Below are positions 9,671 through 18,773 of a stretch of 27,500 nucleotides of DNA, in pieces. This stretch comes from Bigelowiella natans CCMP2755 (lineage: Eukaryota; Cercozoa; Chlorarachniophyceae), in NCBI GenBank assembly GCA_000320545.1, contig ADNK01001801.1:10001-37500 (forward strand), read 5' to 3'. Each line of letters opens with the position of its first letter. Within the stretch, counting starts at the first letter, position 1. The notes under the pieces were generated by a model, which saw nothing but the letters and a program-made list of their open reading frames with translations, did no database searches and was not told where the DNA came from. A program made the translations under genes and the position numbers.

Positions 9671-11125
9671 TTATTTGTCGCAAGAGAGAACGAAGTACCC
9701 ATCTTTGGTATGGCCCGTCGCGAGCGAGAATAAGTCATCATTCTTCTCCAAACGCCATGTTGTGGGCCCGCAAGGGCTGCTCCTGAGCTTCGGGTCATCA
9801 GTTCGCAGTTTATTCTCTTCACAAACGGCTCCGTTTGTGTTAGGGCCAGATTTGTAAAACATATTACCCTGCTGGCCTGCCTGAGTGAGTCCACTAATCA
9901 CGCTATCACTTCCGTCATTATCATCCATATCAATAGCAATGTTTAGTGTCGGAGCATAATGGGTGCTGGCAGGATGCCAGCTTGTGCGTGTAGGGATTAC
10001 TTCCAGGGCTAGTGCATTCTTGCCGTTGAAGCGGGGGCAGGAACAAGAAACTTCGTGATTGTGCTTCCCTGGGCTAGTACATGCATCTCCAAAGTCGCCT
10101 GTATCACCAAGAAAATGGCTGCTACTTGCATCGAGATAGTAAACGTTGAAAGATTTCACGGTTTCGTTTACGCGCCAATTGTCCATTGTCTCGTGAGATA
10201 GATGGGCGATCATCACAGTGCTACCGCACTTGAACCCAACAGCACGGGTGTAGTGATGTCCATTGACGCTGTTATAGAAGCATGACTGAATGCTTTGTTC
10301 GCCCTTCCCCAATCCGACGTTGAGGTAGGCTCCTGGAGAGGACACAAAATAGGTGTTTCCTGAAAAATCCGTTATCATGGGGTCACCCTTCTGTTCGGAG
10401 TGCTTCTTCTTCCTCTTGCCGTGATACTTTTCGATCTTCCAAATCTTTTTCTTGATGCCTTCTTTAATCTTCTTTGCGATCTTCTTGAGCTTCTCCTTTC
10501 CGGATTTCTTGACCTTGTCCTCCTCTCGGTGTCTTTTCTTCTTGCTCCAATACTTCCATTTCCATGTGAATTTCTTCCTTGGAAACGTTGTCATGAGCAT
10601 CTCAGAATCATCATCCTCTTCTTGCCCCTCTTCCTCTACGACAACTGCCTCTGTTGCTACATTCTCACCACTGTCGCAGCTCACACTGCTCTCTCCACCC
10701 CTCTTCAAAGTCCATATTATGGAGGATCCAGAGGGATGGGAAATGCGAAGATCTGCTGCGCTGGCTGGTGTAATAACAAGACCCCCGTCCTCTTCTTGGA
10801 AGCATGATGTAGTATCCGTACCGCATGACCATTCAAATTTTGCGCCAGAAGACTTGGACAAGGTGACAGGACCTTGCTGGAAGTTGCATGTGAAGGCGAA
10901 GTCGTTAACGGCGCGGAATGCCTCATTATTCACACCATCGTTGACAGTAATGTTGCCTCTGAGATAAGAGGCACCAAAGAGGAGTTTGAGCGAATACACA
11001 GATTCGGTTTGTGGCTGGCGATCCAAGATGGCAATGGATGACACTTGATGATGGGACCTCCACAAAGCAGTAACAGATTGGTGGGAGGAGAGAGCAAAGA
11101 CGAGCGACGAGAGCAACATACTCAT
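9671..11125 (-). CDS. intronless secreted Lys-rich protein with VWD-like half, 484 aa
   Basis: The protein starts with a hydrophobic stretch (MSMLLSSLVFALSS) typical of a signal peptide. Residues about 20-170 look like a beta-rich extracellular region with several cysteines. An acidic run (EEEGQEEDDD) at about 180-190 precedes a strongly basic region at about 200-265, rich in KK/IKK repeats that can form an amphipathic helix. After it, GDPMITDFSGNTYF at about 268 resembles the opening of von Willebrand factor type D domains (GDPHxxTFDGxxYxF). The C-terminal half has further cysteines (CSCP, SSPCG). The whole 1455-base frame has no intron, unlike the carrier and G-alpha genes. The role is unknown; extracellular matrix, cell wall, mineral-binding or defence are all possible. 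Confidence 0.75.
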   Translation of the reverse strand: MSMLLSSLVFALSSHQSVTALWRSHHQVSSIAILDRQPQTESVYSLKLLFGASYLRGNITVNDGVNNEAFRAVNDFAFTCNFQQGPVTLSKSSGAKFEWSCGTDTTSCFQEEDGGLVITPASAADLRISHPSGSSIIWTLKRGGESSVSCDSGENVATEAVVVEEEGQEEDDDSEMLMTTFPRKKFTWKWKYWSKKKRHREEDKVKKSGKEKLKKIAKKIKEGIKKKIWKIEKYHGKRKKKHSEQKGDPMITDFSGNTYFVSSPGAYLNVGLGKGEQSIQSCFYNSVNGHHYTRAVGFKCGSTVMIAHLSHETMDNWRVNETVKSFNVYYLDASSSHFLGDTGDFGDACTSPGKHNHEVSCSCPRFNGKNALALEVIPTRTSWHPASTHYAPTLNIAIDMDDNDGSDSVISGLTQAGQQGNMFYKSGPNTNGAVCEENKLRTDDPKLRSSPCGPTTWRLEKNDDLFSLATGHTKDGYFVLSCDK

Positions 11126-12269
11126 GATAGAGGCGCAGGGAGGCTTTTGCTGAGATTTGAGATTTGGATCAGACTCCCTAATTCGGATTTGGTAGCGAGA
11201 TGGCAGGGCAAAGTGAGATGTGATGGACTCATTTCTTCCTGGTTGAGCACACGGTAGGCCATTTTGCGGATTCTTTTGAGAGGAGAGCGAACAACTGGAG
11301 TTTTCTCCTAGAACCTTTTTCCACCATAGTGCTGCAAGAGGTCATCGATCCATGCTGCGCAAAATCGTCACATTCCTTGATCTGTGCAAGGCAATACCAA
11401 CGAAACTGATATATCTTGGTGCTGCATAATGAACACTGGAACCAGACGACAACAAAAGTGTGCGTTGCAGCGATCCATCATCTCCTGCCGGCAGTGCCGA
11501 AAATCTTCGTAATCCCCGGTGTTATTGTCGCGAAAATCGGCAGGATCATCGGCAGGCCGATGGCGTTCATGCTTGTGCACACCCCTTCGTCCATTGTCCT
11601 CTTTCCAGCAGTTCCCAGTCACAACTTCGAGGTTGAAGCTTTTGCTCTAGCACTCCCGAACACGTGCTCACAATGCCACGTGGTCACATTGCTACAGTTG
11701 GTCCGCCTAACAAGCGAATCCAACTGGCCAAACTTTCGGCGTGTGTGCCTTTGCCTTGTTCGTCACATTCTCAATGTCATGATCGTGCATCCATGCACAT
11801 GCAGATTGTTCATTCACACCTGCTAGCCTGCATGACGCATCGCATTTTGCTCGTTTGCATGCTGAGAACACGATTGTTTGCTAGTTTGGTTCTGGAGTTG
11901 TGCAGTTGGGTCCAGCTAGCCAGGGGTCCAGTCTGGCAGTGCTGGAGTGGGTGCTATGCGACAGCTGGACAGGTCCAGAGGTGGTCAATTTGCGTCGCCA
12001 ACTTGATCGATTGGGCACCAATCTCGAGAAATGCTAGCTTTTTGCACACAGCCATGATCTTTGACGAAGCATGCATCATCATCATGATCTGTCTTCCGAA
12101 TGAGATGGTTTCATGGAGAGTCTTTTGGTGTTTGACGCGTCAGCAGCAGCTGAGTAGCAATGCACATGAGCAATGAGCAACGCTTCGAAACACCAGATGA
12201 TTGACTACACATTTAGAATGGTCCAAATCTGTGTCATTTTCACGCTGAATATGGTGATGTGGGTCTTTG
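11126..12269. other. intergenic, no supported gene
   Basis: It contains a 136-codon GTG-start frame on + (11416-11826) and an overlapping 84-codon frame on - (11368-11622). Neither shows a motif or convincing splice signals. Numerous TGCATG/GCATGC-like words occur between about 11780 and 12080. The start of this stretch must hold the promoter of the minus-strand gene ending at 11125. Confidence 0.5.
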
Positions 12270-13929
12270 CTACAAAAAATATTGCAGATAATCTTCTTGT
12301 TCTGCTGTGCCGGAGCAACCTAAATCTACTGAATTCTTTGTTTCATCTATGACAAGGTTTTGTATTTCGTCTCCATCCTCAAAAAGGAACAAACAAGTAC
12401 CATCATCATGCATTTTTTTAATGAAGCCGGTGCACCAAATTTTTCTTCCACATGCCAATGTCCATTTTCCAAGCTTGTATCCATGTTTAATGCATCCCTT
12501 AATTCTGTAACGTACTTTTTTCGAATTCGTAACATTTGGAGATTTTTTAGAGGTTGCTAAAATCAAAGGAATGTTAGTCGGTCCTTTCCATCCCAGCCAA
12601 TAGAATTGGCGCCTGATTATTACAGGGGAGACATTAAGCTTCAGGTTTGCTTTTAGATTGCTACATACAATTTTTGTACATCACAAATGATGTGAATTAT
12701 GATAGCTTGATACCTGACGTCCCATTCTCGAATCTTTTGGTTACAAAACTGACGAAAGGCTAGGCGTGTAAAAGGACTCCAGAGCTTTATTGAGAAATCG
12801 TTATCGGATGGGTAAGCTAGACTGTTTGTGGATGATGCTGATATTGATGGAAAGACAGTTTTGATGTGGGCTGCTTTTCACAACCGCTTAGCAGTTGCGC
12901 AATACCTTCTTTTGGAAGGCGCGGATATAGGATTGAGGGATAAAGTGGGCAAAAGCGCTGAAGATTGGGCTCTTGAGGGGAATGCAACAATTTTAGCTCG
13001 ATATCTTAACGAAGTGATGGCTCTTATCCATCTCACTTCTAAATTTTGGAATAGGATGGGAGTAGGTTTGGCAATGTAGTTTTGACATCCAACTTGAATC
13101 ATCCAGGAAAAAACTGCAATGGAATCCCCGGTTGCATGTTGGCCTTGAGTCGTGATTCTCTTTCCATCGTCCCCAGTGGTTTTCTCTCATTAATTCGAAA
13201 AAGAAGGTATTTGCCATTTGAAAAGTGCTTAATATTTCTTGCTCACTTCATTATTTCAGGCAAAATACCAGCGTATTTTTGATCGAGATATTTTTAAGAT
13301 ACATATGCTGCACGGAAGTATCACCTCTGCAATAGGAAGAAGCTCGATTTTTGCTATCGAATGGAAGCCAGGAGACTCTGTGTGGTCAAGTTATACCCAT
13401 CATTTTCCTTACATCAAGATCGTCAATTAAGGCTTTAGGGTTGAAGAAGTAGCTTAATGATTTACACGTTTGTGCATGGGATGGACCAAGCTCGAGCAAC
13501 AACTTTAACGCATTTTTCAAAACTCCATCTACTACATCGTTATCAATCATAAAAATTATGGCCCGAATTGTATCAGCTCTTAATTTATACGGTATCGTCG
13601 GATGTTTTATTTCATCAGATAGCCATCGTAGCTCTGGATAAGACGAAGGGCGAATTTCGTGTGCCGGTGCAGTCGACCATATATCACCATCATCGAACTG
13701 AACAAAAACTGTACCATCACTTTCAACCTTTTCAATTACACCTGAATATATACCACGTTCACTCTTATATATATATATATAGACACACACAATATAGATG
13801 TAAGTATTTGTACACATTTAATTTGTTGGTCGTTTTCCCCAAATCCGGTGAATCTGACATTGAAACGCTTTGATGCTTTTCTACTAGTCTCTCCTCGATC
13901 TTGTTGCAAATCACCTCCATGTCCGGGAT
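12270..13929 (-). CDS. candidate multi-exon gene with two Tudor-like segments (partial model)
   Basis: Three minus-strand exons can be proposed. 13929-13816 ends at a GTGTAC donor. 13741-13413 lies between acceptor TATTCAG and donor GTAAGG. 12556-12270 follows acceptor GATTTTAG and ends in TAG. The second has VIEKVESDGTVFVQFDDGD and the last has GFIKKMHDDGTCLFLFEDGD; both fit the G-x-I-x(2-3)-DGT-x-FDDGD pattern of Tudor-like chromatin- or peptide-binding folds. Between them the second exon continues as a helical region (LRADTIRAIIFMID...). The phases of the last two exons do not join directly, so at least one exon is missing, or these are two genes. The 5' end is not found; no ATG starts the first exon. 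Confidence 0.5.
12771..13430 (+). pseudogene. ankyrin-repeat coding remnant or unresolved gene
   Basis: Frame 12816-13079 carries an ankyrin unit: DGKTVLMWAAFHNRLAVAQ, then YLLLEGADI and RDKVGKSAEDWALEG. Immediately upstream in the same frame (12771-12812) is LQSFIEKSLSDG, cut off by a TAA at 12813-12815. That TAA overlaps a good donor (GTAAGC at 12812). The ankyrin part can end at 13013 before GTGATG. A possible next exon starts at 13261 after ATTATTTCAG and stays open to TAA at 13428-13430, overlapping the last 18 bases of the minus-strand Tudor-like exon. Either the stop is a disabling mutation or an exon boundary is missed. I cannot give a complete gene. Confidence 0.45.
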
Positions 13930-13945
13930 CTTGCGATAAAGGCAA

Positions 13946-14386
13946 AGTTGAATATATATATAAAATATTTATTTATTTCCTACACTTGTAATAATTAAGT
14001 ATCAGCCAGGTGGCCGACTAGACATTTTCCATGCGGTAATTTATCTCATTTTCTCAGATGTCGAGGTTAAAGATCGATACCTTTGACTCAATGAGCTTTG
14101 CATGCCTCTTAGGATATAGATGAAATAGCCTGCCGTCAAATATCACGTTCCCAACAATGTGCAGGTATCAACTTGTGCCATTCGCAATTTTGGTCATCTT
14201 GCATCCAATCACAAGCAAACAACGCACCGCGGCGAGGGACGAACGCCATCACTCATGCCAACCACGAAGAATGTGGAAATTCGCAGTGTTTTCATTGACT
14301 GCGACATGGAATCTTGATGCTCAACGACCAAAATGAGTCAGGCGTTTCACTCCGTCACACTGCGTGCTGGTCGATCCGATTGATTT

Positions 14387-14440
<54 letters not shown>

Positions 14441-14776
14441 TCACATCACGTTGGTACCATTCTCAATGCCATTCTTACAGCGGAAACTACCGGAAGATTA
14501 TGCCCTACGACGAATCACCTCTGGACCCGTCTTTCTGGAAATGTCTCCGATGTCACGTTGCTCGGGACACACGAAAGCCGTTTTCTACCGGCGAACTTTC
14601 GGTGCGTCGCAATGCGCTGGAGTCGTGTATTTCATCCCTGCGACAAGGGAAGTGAACGCTAAGGACAGTTCATAGCTTGGAATTTTAGCCTGCGACATGA
14701 TCGGAATGAGCACTAACTTACACTGCATGTCGGAGGCAAAGTCTGCCATAGCTCAAAAACAGTGCGGTAGTAGACC
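13946..14776. other. intergenic with (CT)n(AC)n microsatellite
   Basis: A TC array at about 14389-14424 runs into an AC array ending near 14440. Two overlapping frames (14314-14655 and 14364-14675) are open through the repeat, but their unique parts are unrecognised. No other feature is seen before the G-alpha ATG at 14777. Confidence 0.6.
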
Positions 14777-16738
14777 ATGGGCGTGGGCAAGAGCAGAAAG
14801 CGGGGTTCGAAGGATGAGCAAGTTGTATCGAAGAAGATCGACGCGGTAATGAACCTCGCCATCGCCACATTTTCTTCATTGAGGAGAATGGTTTACCGTG
14901 AGATAAATCATTTGGTCAAATGCGTCAGGGAATGCAAAAAGAGGCAATGGTGAACGCAAGAGTTATAAAGCTGTTGCTCTTGGGGTATTTCATGATAGTG
15001 GGAAATACATCCGATAGATTATATAAATCCTACACATAAAATTGAATATTATTTTTATTTGATTAGGGCTGGAGAGTCTGGGAAGTCTACTTTGTTCAAG
15101 CAAATGAGAAAGTTCTTCTATGACAGCCAACTTAAATAGAACATGGCTTCATTCTTTCCTATTCTTTTTACAGTCTCTATGGCGATAAGTTCGAGGAACA
15201 GGAACTATTGATCTATAAACCAGGGATTCATAGAAATATTATCCAGTCGTGTAAAGAACTTTACAACCAAGCCCGAATACTTGATAAAACCATTTTTCCA
15301 AGACCTGAAGTCGGAAAAGACTGTAAAGAAGCCGGCGATGAACTCATGAAAGTGTCAGATGGTAATTCTACAATATGGATTAACTAATATTGTAATAACG
15401 ATTAAATTGACTATTTTTTGGGTATTGACAGGCACATCATTAAACAAGAAATTGGGAGGGATTCTCAAGACAATGTGGAAGGTGGATGGTTTCCTGATCG
15501 TCAATCGAATTTGTCATTGATACATTTTTATTTCTCAGGATGAAGCGATTCAAACAGTCTACAAATATTCATCTGAGTTTCAAATGGTAGATGAAATGAA
15601 ATATATGAGTCACATTTCGTATCACTCTAAGTATCTCCAAATATTTTGTGTTCAGATCGATTCTATCGACTATTTCATGACGGAAATAGATAGAATTTGT
15701 GAGAAAGATTATATCCCTTCGTTTATGGACTCGCTTCGGTATCAACATAAGCGTGTAATAAACACGGCTCCTTACCTGGATTTATATTTTAGATGTCGAA
15801 TTCGCACAACTGGCATAGTTGAAACAAAGGTACTAAGCAAAGAGAGTTTACTTGGCTCATTAAATACTTTATCAAACCTTAATCTCCTTGTGGTAGAATT
15901 TCCGTCTTCTTTACGAATTGTTGTGTTGAAAACTACAATATTTATCTGTTTGACACATTCAATGGGAACCTTGTGGATAGTTCGAAGTGGAAAAAAGTCA
16001 GGTTTATGGCACCTCATATTTCTAGTGAACACATAGTAGAAAGATGAAGTGCTTTGAATTTTTTCCTTCTATCCAGTTCACTGTTATCGATGTCGGAGGG
16101 CAAAGAAGTGAGAGGAAAAAGTGGTTGCACTGTTTCCAAGGTGGCAAATTTAATTTCTTTTCGAGCTATGTTCATTAACTTTACTGCACACATTAGATGT
16201 CACTGCAGTAGTTTTTGTCGCCGCGGTTAGTGAATACAATCAGGTTCATTTAACTTTTATTTGAGTGTATTAAGTGAAAACAATTTACTGATTAACTCAT
16301 AAAAAAAGGTGCTATTTGAAGATGCAAAGACAAACCGTCTCAAGGAATCTTTAAGTCTTTTCCGCCAAATCGTTAATTATGATTGTTTTCGGGATAAAAC
16401 ATCGATGATCCTTTTCCTCAATAAGTCTGATATCCTAAAAGAAAAGATTAAGACTGTCCCCCTGAAGGTTTGTGGTATTGTATAAAGAAGATCCACGGTA
16501 ATACTATGATTTATTTATTAAGGTGTGTTTCGAAGATTATGAGGGACCAAACGATTATGACGCAGCTTGCGAACTTTTTCGCGATGCATTCACTGCTCAA
16601 GTCGAAGGTGGATGCGCTCAAAAGTTATACATCCACATAACTTGTGCTACGGATACCCAACGTATCCATACCGTTTTTGCTGCTGTCAAAGACACACTTC
16701 TTCAACAGTCGTTGATGACTTCAGGGTTGATAGAGTAA
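14777..16738 (+). CDS. heterotrimeric G-protein alpha subunit, 12 exons, 353 aa
   Basis: G-alpha binds GTP downstream of receptors at the plasma membrane. The exons are 14777-14845, 14929-14984, 15067-15111, 15174-15361, 15432-15481, 15539-15586, 15656-15738, 15793-15829, 16077-16140, 16197-16243, 16309-16467 and 16523-16738. All join in phase to 354 codons, the normal size. G1 is GAGESGKST (split by intron 2), switch [11 protein letters not shown], switch [14 protein letters not shown] with the catalytic Gln, G4 NKSD (usually NKKD) and G5 TCATDT. The N-terminus MGVGKS fits N-myristoylation (G2, S6) but lacks the usual Cys3. The C-terminus SGLIE lacks the pertussis-toxin cysteine. The donor of exon 3 (GTTCTT) is poor but restores KQMRNLYG. 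Introns are 54-83 bases, except intron 8 at 247. Confidence 0.95.
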
Positions 16739-16765
16739 TTTAAAATCAGTAGTACCAACGTGTGC

Positions 16766-16927
16766 ATGAATGTATGCATTGTAATATCTGTAAATGATGA
16801 CACCAGCAGCGATCTAAAGTCATCTGCATTCGATATAAACTCTTCACATAAAGTTGCTGATTTATTTGAACTGTCGAATTCCTTGCTGGACCACATCAAG
16901 GAAGACACATATGTGATGTGTAAGTAA
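16766..16927 (+). CDS. possible 53-aa frame just after G-alpha
   Basis: An ATG frame starts 27 bases after the G-alpha stop. Its Asp/Ser/Leu-rich, hydrophilic composition resembles the coding sequence nearby. It ends at GTAAGTAATG, which also contains a perfect splice donor, so it could be a first exon. No family is recognised, and a 3' UTR accident is equally likely. Confidence 0.2.
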   Translation: MNVCIVISVNDDTSSDLKSSAFDINSSHKVADLFELSNSLLDHIKEDTYVMCK

Positions 16928-18365
16928 TGACAATGACAACCATCATGACCGCCAATGGTGGTGTGGTGTGCAAACATACCCTCGCAAAGCAATGCTGCTG
17001 CATCACACCAGTGCATTGTGCTACTCTAGTACTGCATCATTGCATCTTTCACATCATGTTGTGCACACTCAAAATGCAAGCCCAGGGTGATTCCACACTA
17101 GCACACTCTGTCAACAAAAAAGGCCAGAAGGGAACTGGTGAAGTTTTGACATGCATCCCTTGAGAAGGTCCCTTTCGTGATGCAGCTGCCGTGGAAGGCA
17201 TGTGCATCATGACACATCCAACACCAGAGCTAGCAGAGTGTTCCAGTGTTGGACACCAGCTGCCGTGCTGGTGTGGAAGGCAGCACAGTGCTAGAGTGTG
17301 TTGTGATGCATCCAACACGATGGTGTTGGATGCACGTTGCTGCCGTGCTGACGCAGGCAAGGTGTGATCATGGATCCAACACCGTTGTGTTGGTGAATGC
17401 CACACGTGCAACAGCCCTCTCAGTGCACGCCGAAGGCATCCATTGGGGGGGAGTCCAAGAGTCACACCGGCAAAAGGAGTCACGCTGCAATGTGGAACAA
17501 GCTCAAAAAGAACCAGAGAAGCTCAAGATGGCCATCAAACAGTGAGTGCACAACACGAACGTGTTCGGTTCAGGGGGAGCGTGAGAACGTGAACGCACAC
17601 GTCACGCATCGTTGGAAACTGCAATTCTCCGACACGCACTTCAGGCCGTGGGCAATCAGTCCAAGCAGTCGTGACTTTGGACGTGCGATGACGTCCTGTG
17701 AATTGGTTGCAACAGAATTGGAGGGGGTTTCCCCAATTCACTGTGTTTTTTTTTACTAGGCCATGTGATCCAGCGATCTGTGGGTCACGTGGACCCTTCC
17801 CCCACGCTGACGTGGAGGAACCTGCGTGCAAAGCGTGCAAGAATCAACTGGTGCAGTCACTGAACATGATTTCAGATGCACCACGTTGAGTTGTTGCGTG
17901 ACGCTGCAAATCTGTCATGCAGTGCACGTGAACAACAAGCTGCGCAACGCCGAAAGTTCACGTTGCGACGGTGCAGAAGTGAACTGTGCCAAAGTGTCAC
18001 GTGCGCATTGCTGAATTGTGCGCATTGTGTCACTGTGTCTGACAAACATCACGTTGGACAACGTGTGATGTCACAATGTCACGCACGTGTCGTGCACATT
18101 GAGCATTGAACAATGATGAAAAACTGCACTTCCAAAGAGTGACAAGACACTTGCAATGTGTGAAGTGCAGTGCCTCGAACTGCTAGACTGGCTTCAGTGA
18201 GGACTGACTAGCAAACCAGCGGGATTCATGCAAGTTGGCACGAACTGAACATTGAATGCATCACAACTAGCAGCCAAGTGACGACGACGCAAAGCACCCA
18301 TCCTGAGCAGGAACTTCCTGACAGTCACGTCCACACGGACACGGAGAACAGATCAACGTCAGGGA
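16928..18365. other. non-coding stretch, later part dense in CACG/CGTG
   Basis: No gene is supported. From about 17180 to 17430 imperfect repeats of GTGTTGGATGCA- and GCTGCCGTGCTG-like words recur on both strands. From about 17530 to 18110 CACG, CGTG and TGACG words are frequent: in 17881-18110 I count seven CACG and six CGTG. It may be a decayed repeat or a regulatory region. E2 is inserted at its right edge. Confidence 0.6.
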
Positions 18366-18691
18366 TGTAGCGCGTACCACTACGCGGGCACAAGTCACGT
18401 GCGACAACAAAGGGGTTGTCGCGGATATAGAATATAGATAACGTAGATATTAATACAGCATAGGCACGTGGGTTCCGGCGGGACTCATGGCAGCACACCG
18501 GAAGTGTGCTGCCCCACGTGCGGCGGCATTCGCGAAAGCTTCGCGAATGATTACGCAGTGCACGATTTAATAAAAATATAATCTTTAATAAAAATAAACA
18601 CAACTCTTCAAAAGGAAGCAAACGTGCCTTTCCCCCCCCCTGCCTACTTGTGCACGTAGCGCCTCGGCCTGTGAACACCTTACGCGCAACA
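18366..18691 (+). repeat. left LTR of E2, 326 bp
   Basis: It runs TGTAGCG to GCGCAACA, and I find no difference from 5314-5639. It retains all the hairpins and AATAAA motifs. Confidence 0.95.
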
Positions 18692-18773
18692 ACCTTTGGC
18701 TTCCATCTGCTTGGGAAACGATTTGACTAACAATGTCACAGCAGCTAGAAGAACAGCAGGACTTTGGCTCGCA
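18692..18773 (+). pseudogene. leader and truncated gag start on E2's left arm
   Basis: The 41-base leader differs from E1's 39-base leader: after GGCTTCCA it reads TCTGCTT where E1 has CACAC, then rejoins at GGGAAACG. The gag ATG is at 18733, and 41 bases of gag follow to 18773, where the sequence switches to inverted pol. Confidence 0.9.

Noticed and set aside
10400-10967. Two plus-strand frames of 135 and 171 codons
   Set aside because: Both lie antisense to the Lys-rich part of the secreted-protein gene; Leu/Phe/Ser runs are the complement of Lys/Glu codons.
11416-11826. 136-codon plus-strand frame
   Set aside because: GTG start, no motif, no splice signals, composition not like the nearby coding exons.
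16702-17016. 104-codon minus-strand frame over the end of G-alpha
   Set aside because: Overlaps a well-supported coding exon on the other strand and has no recognisable motif.
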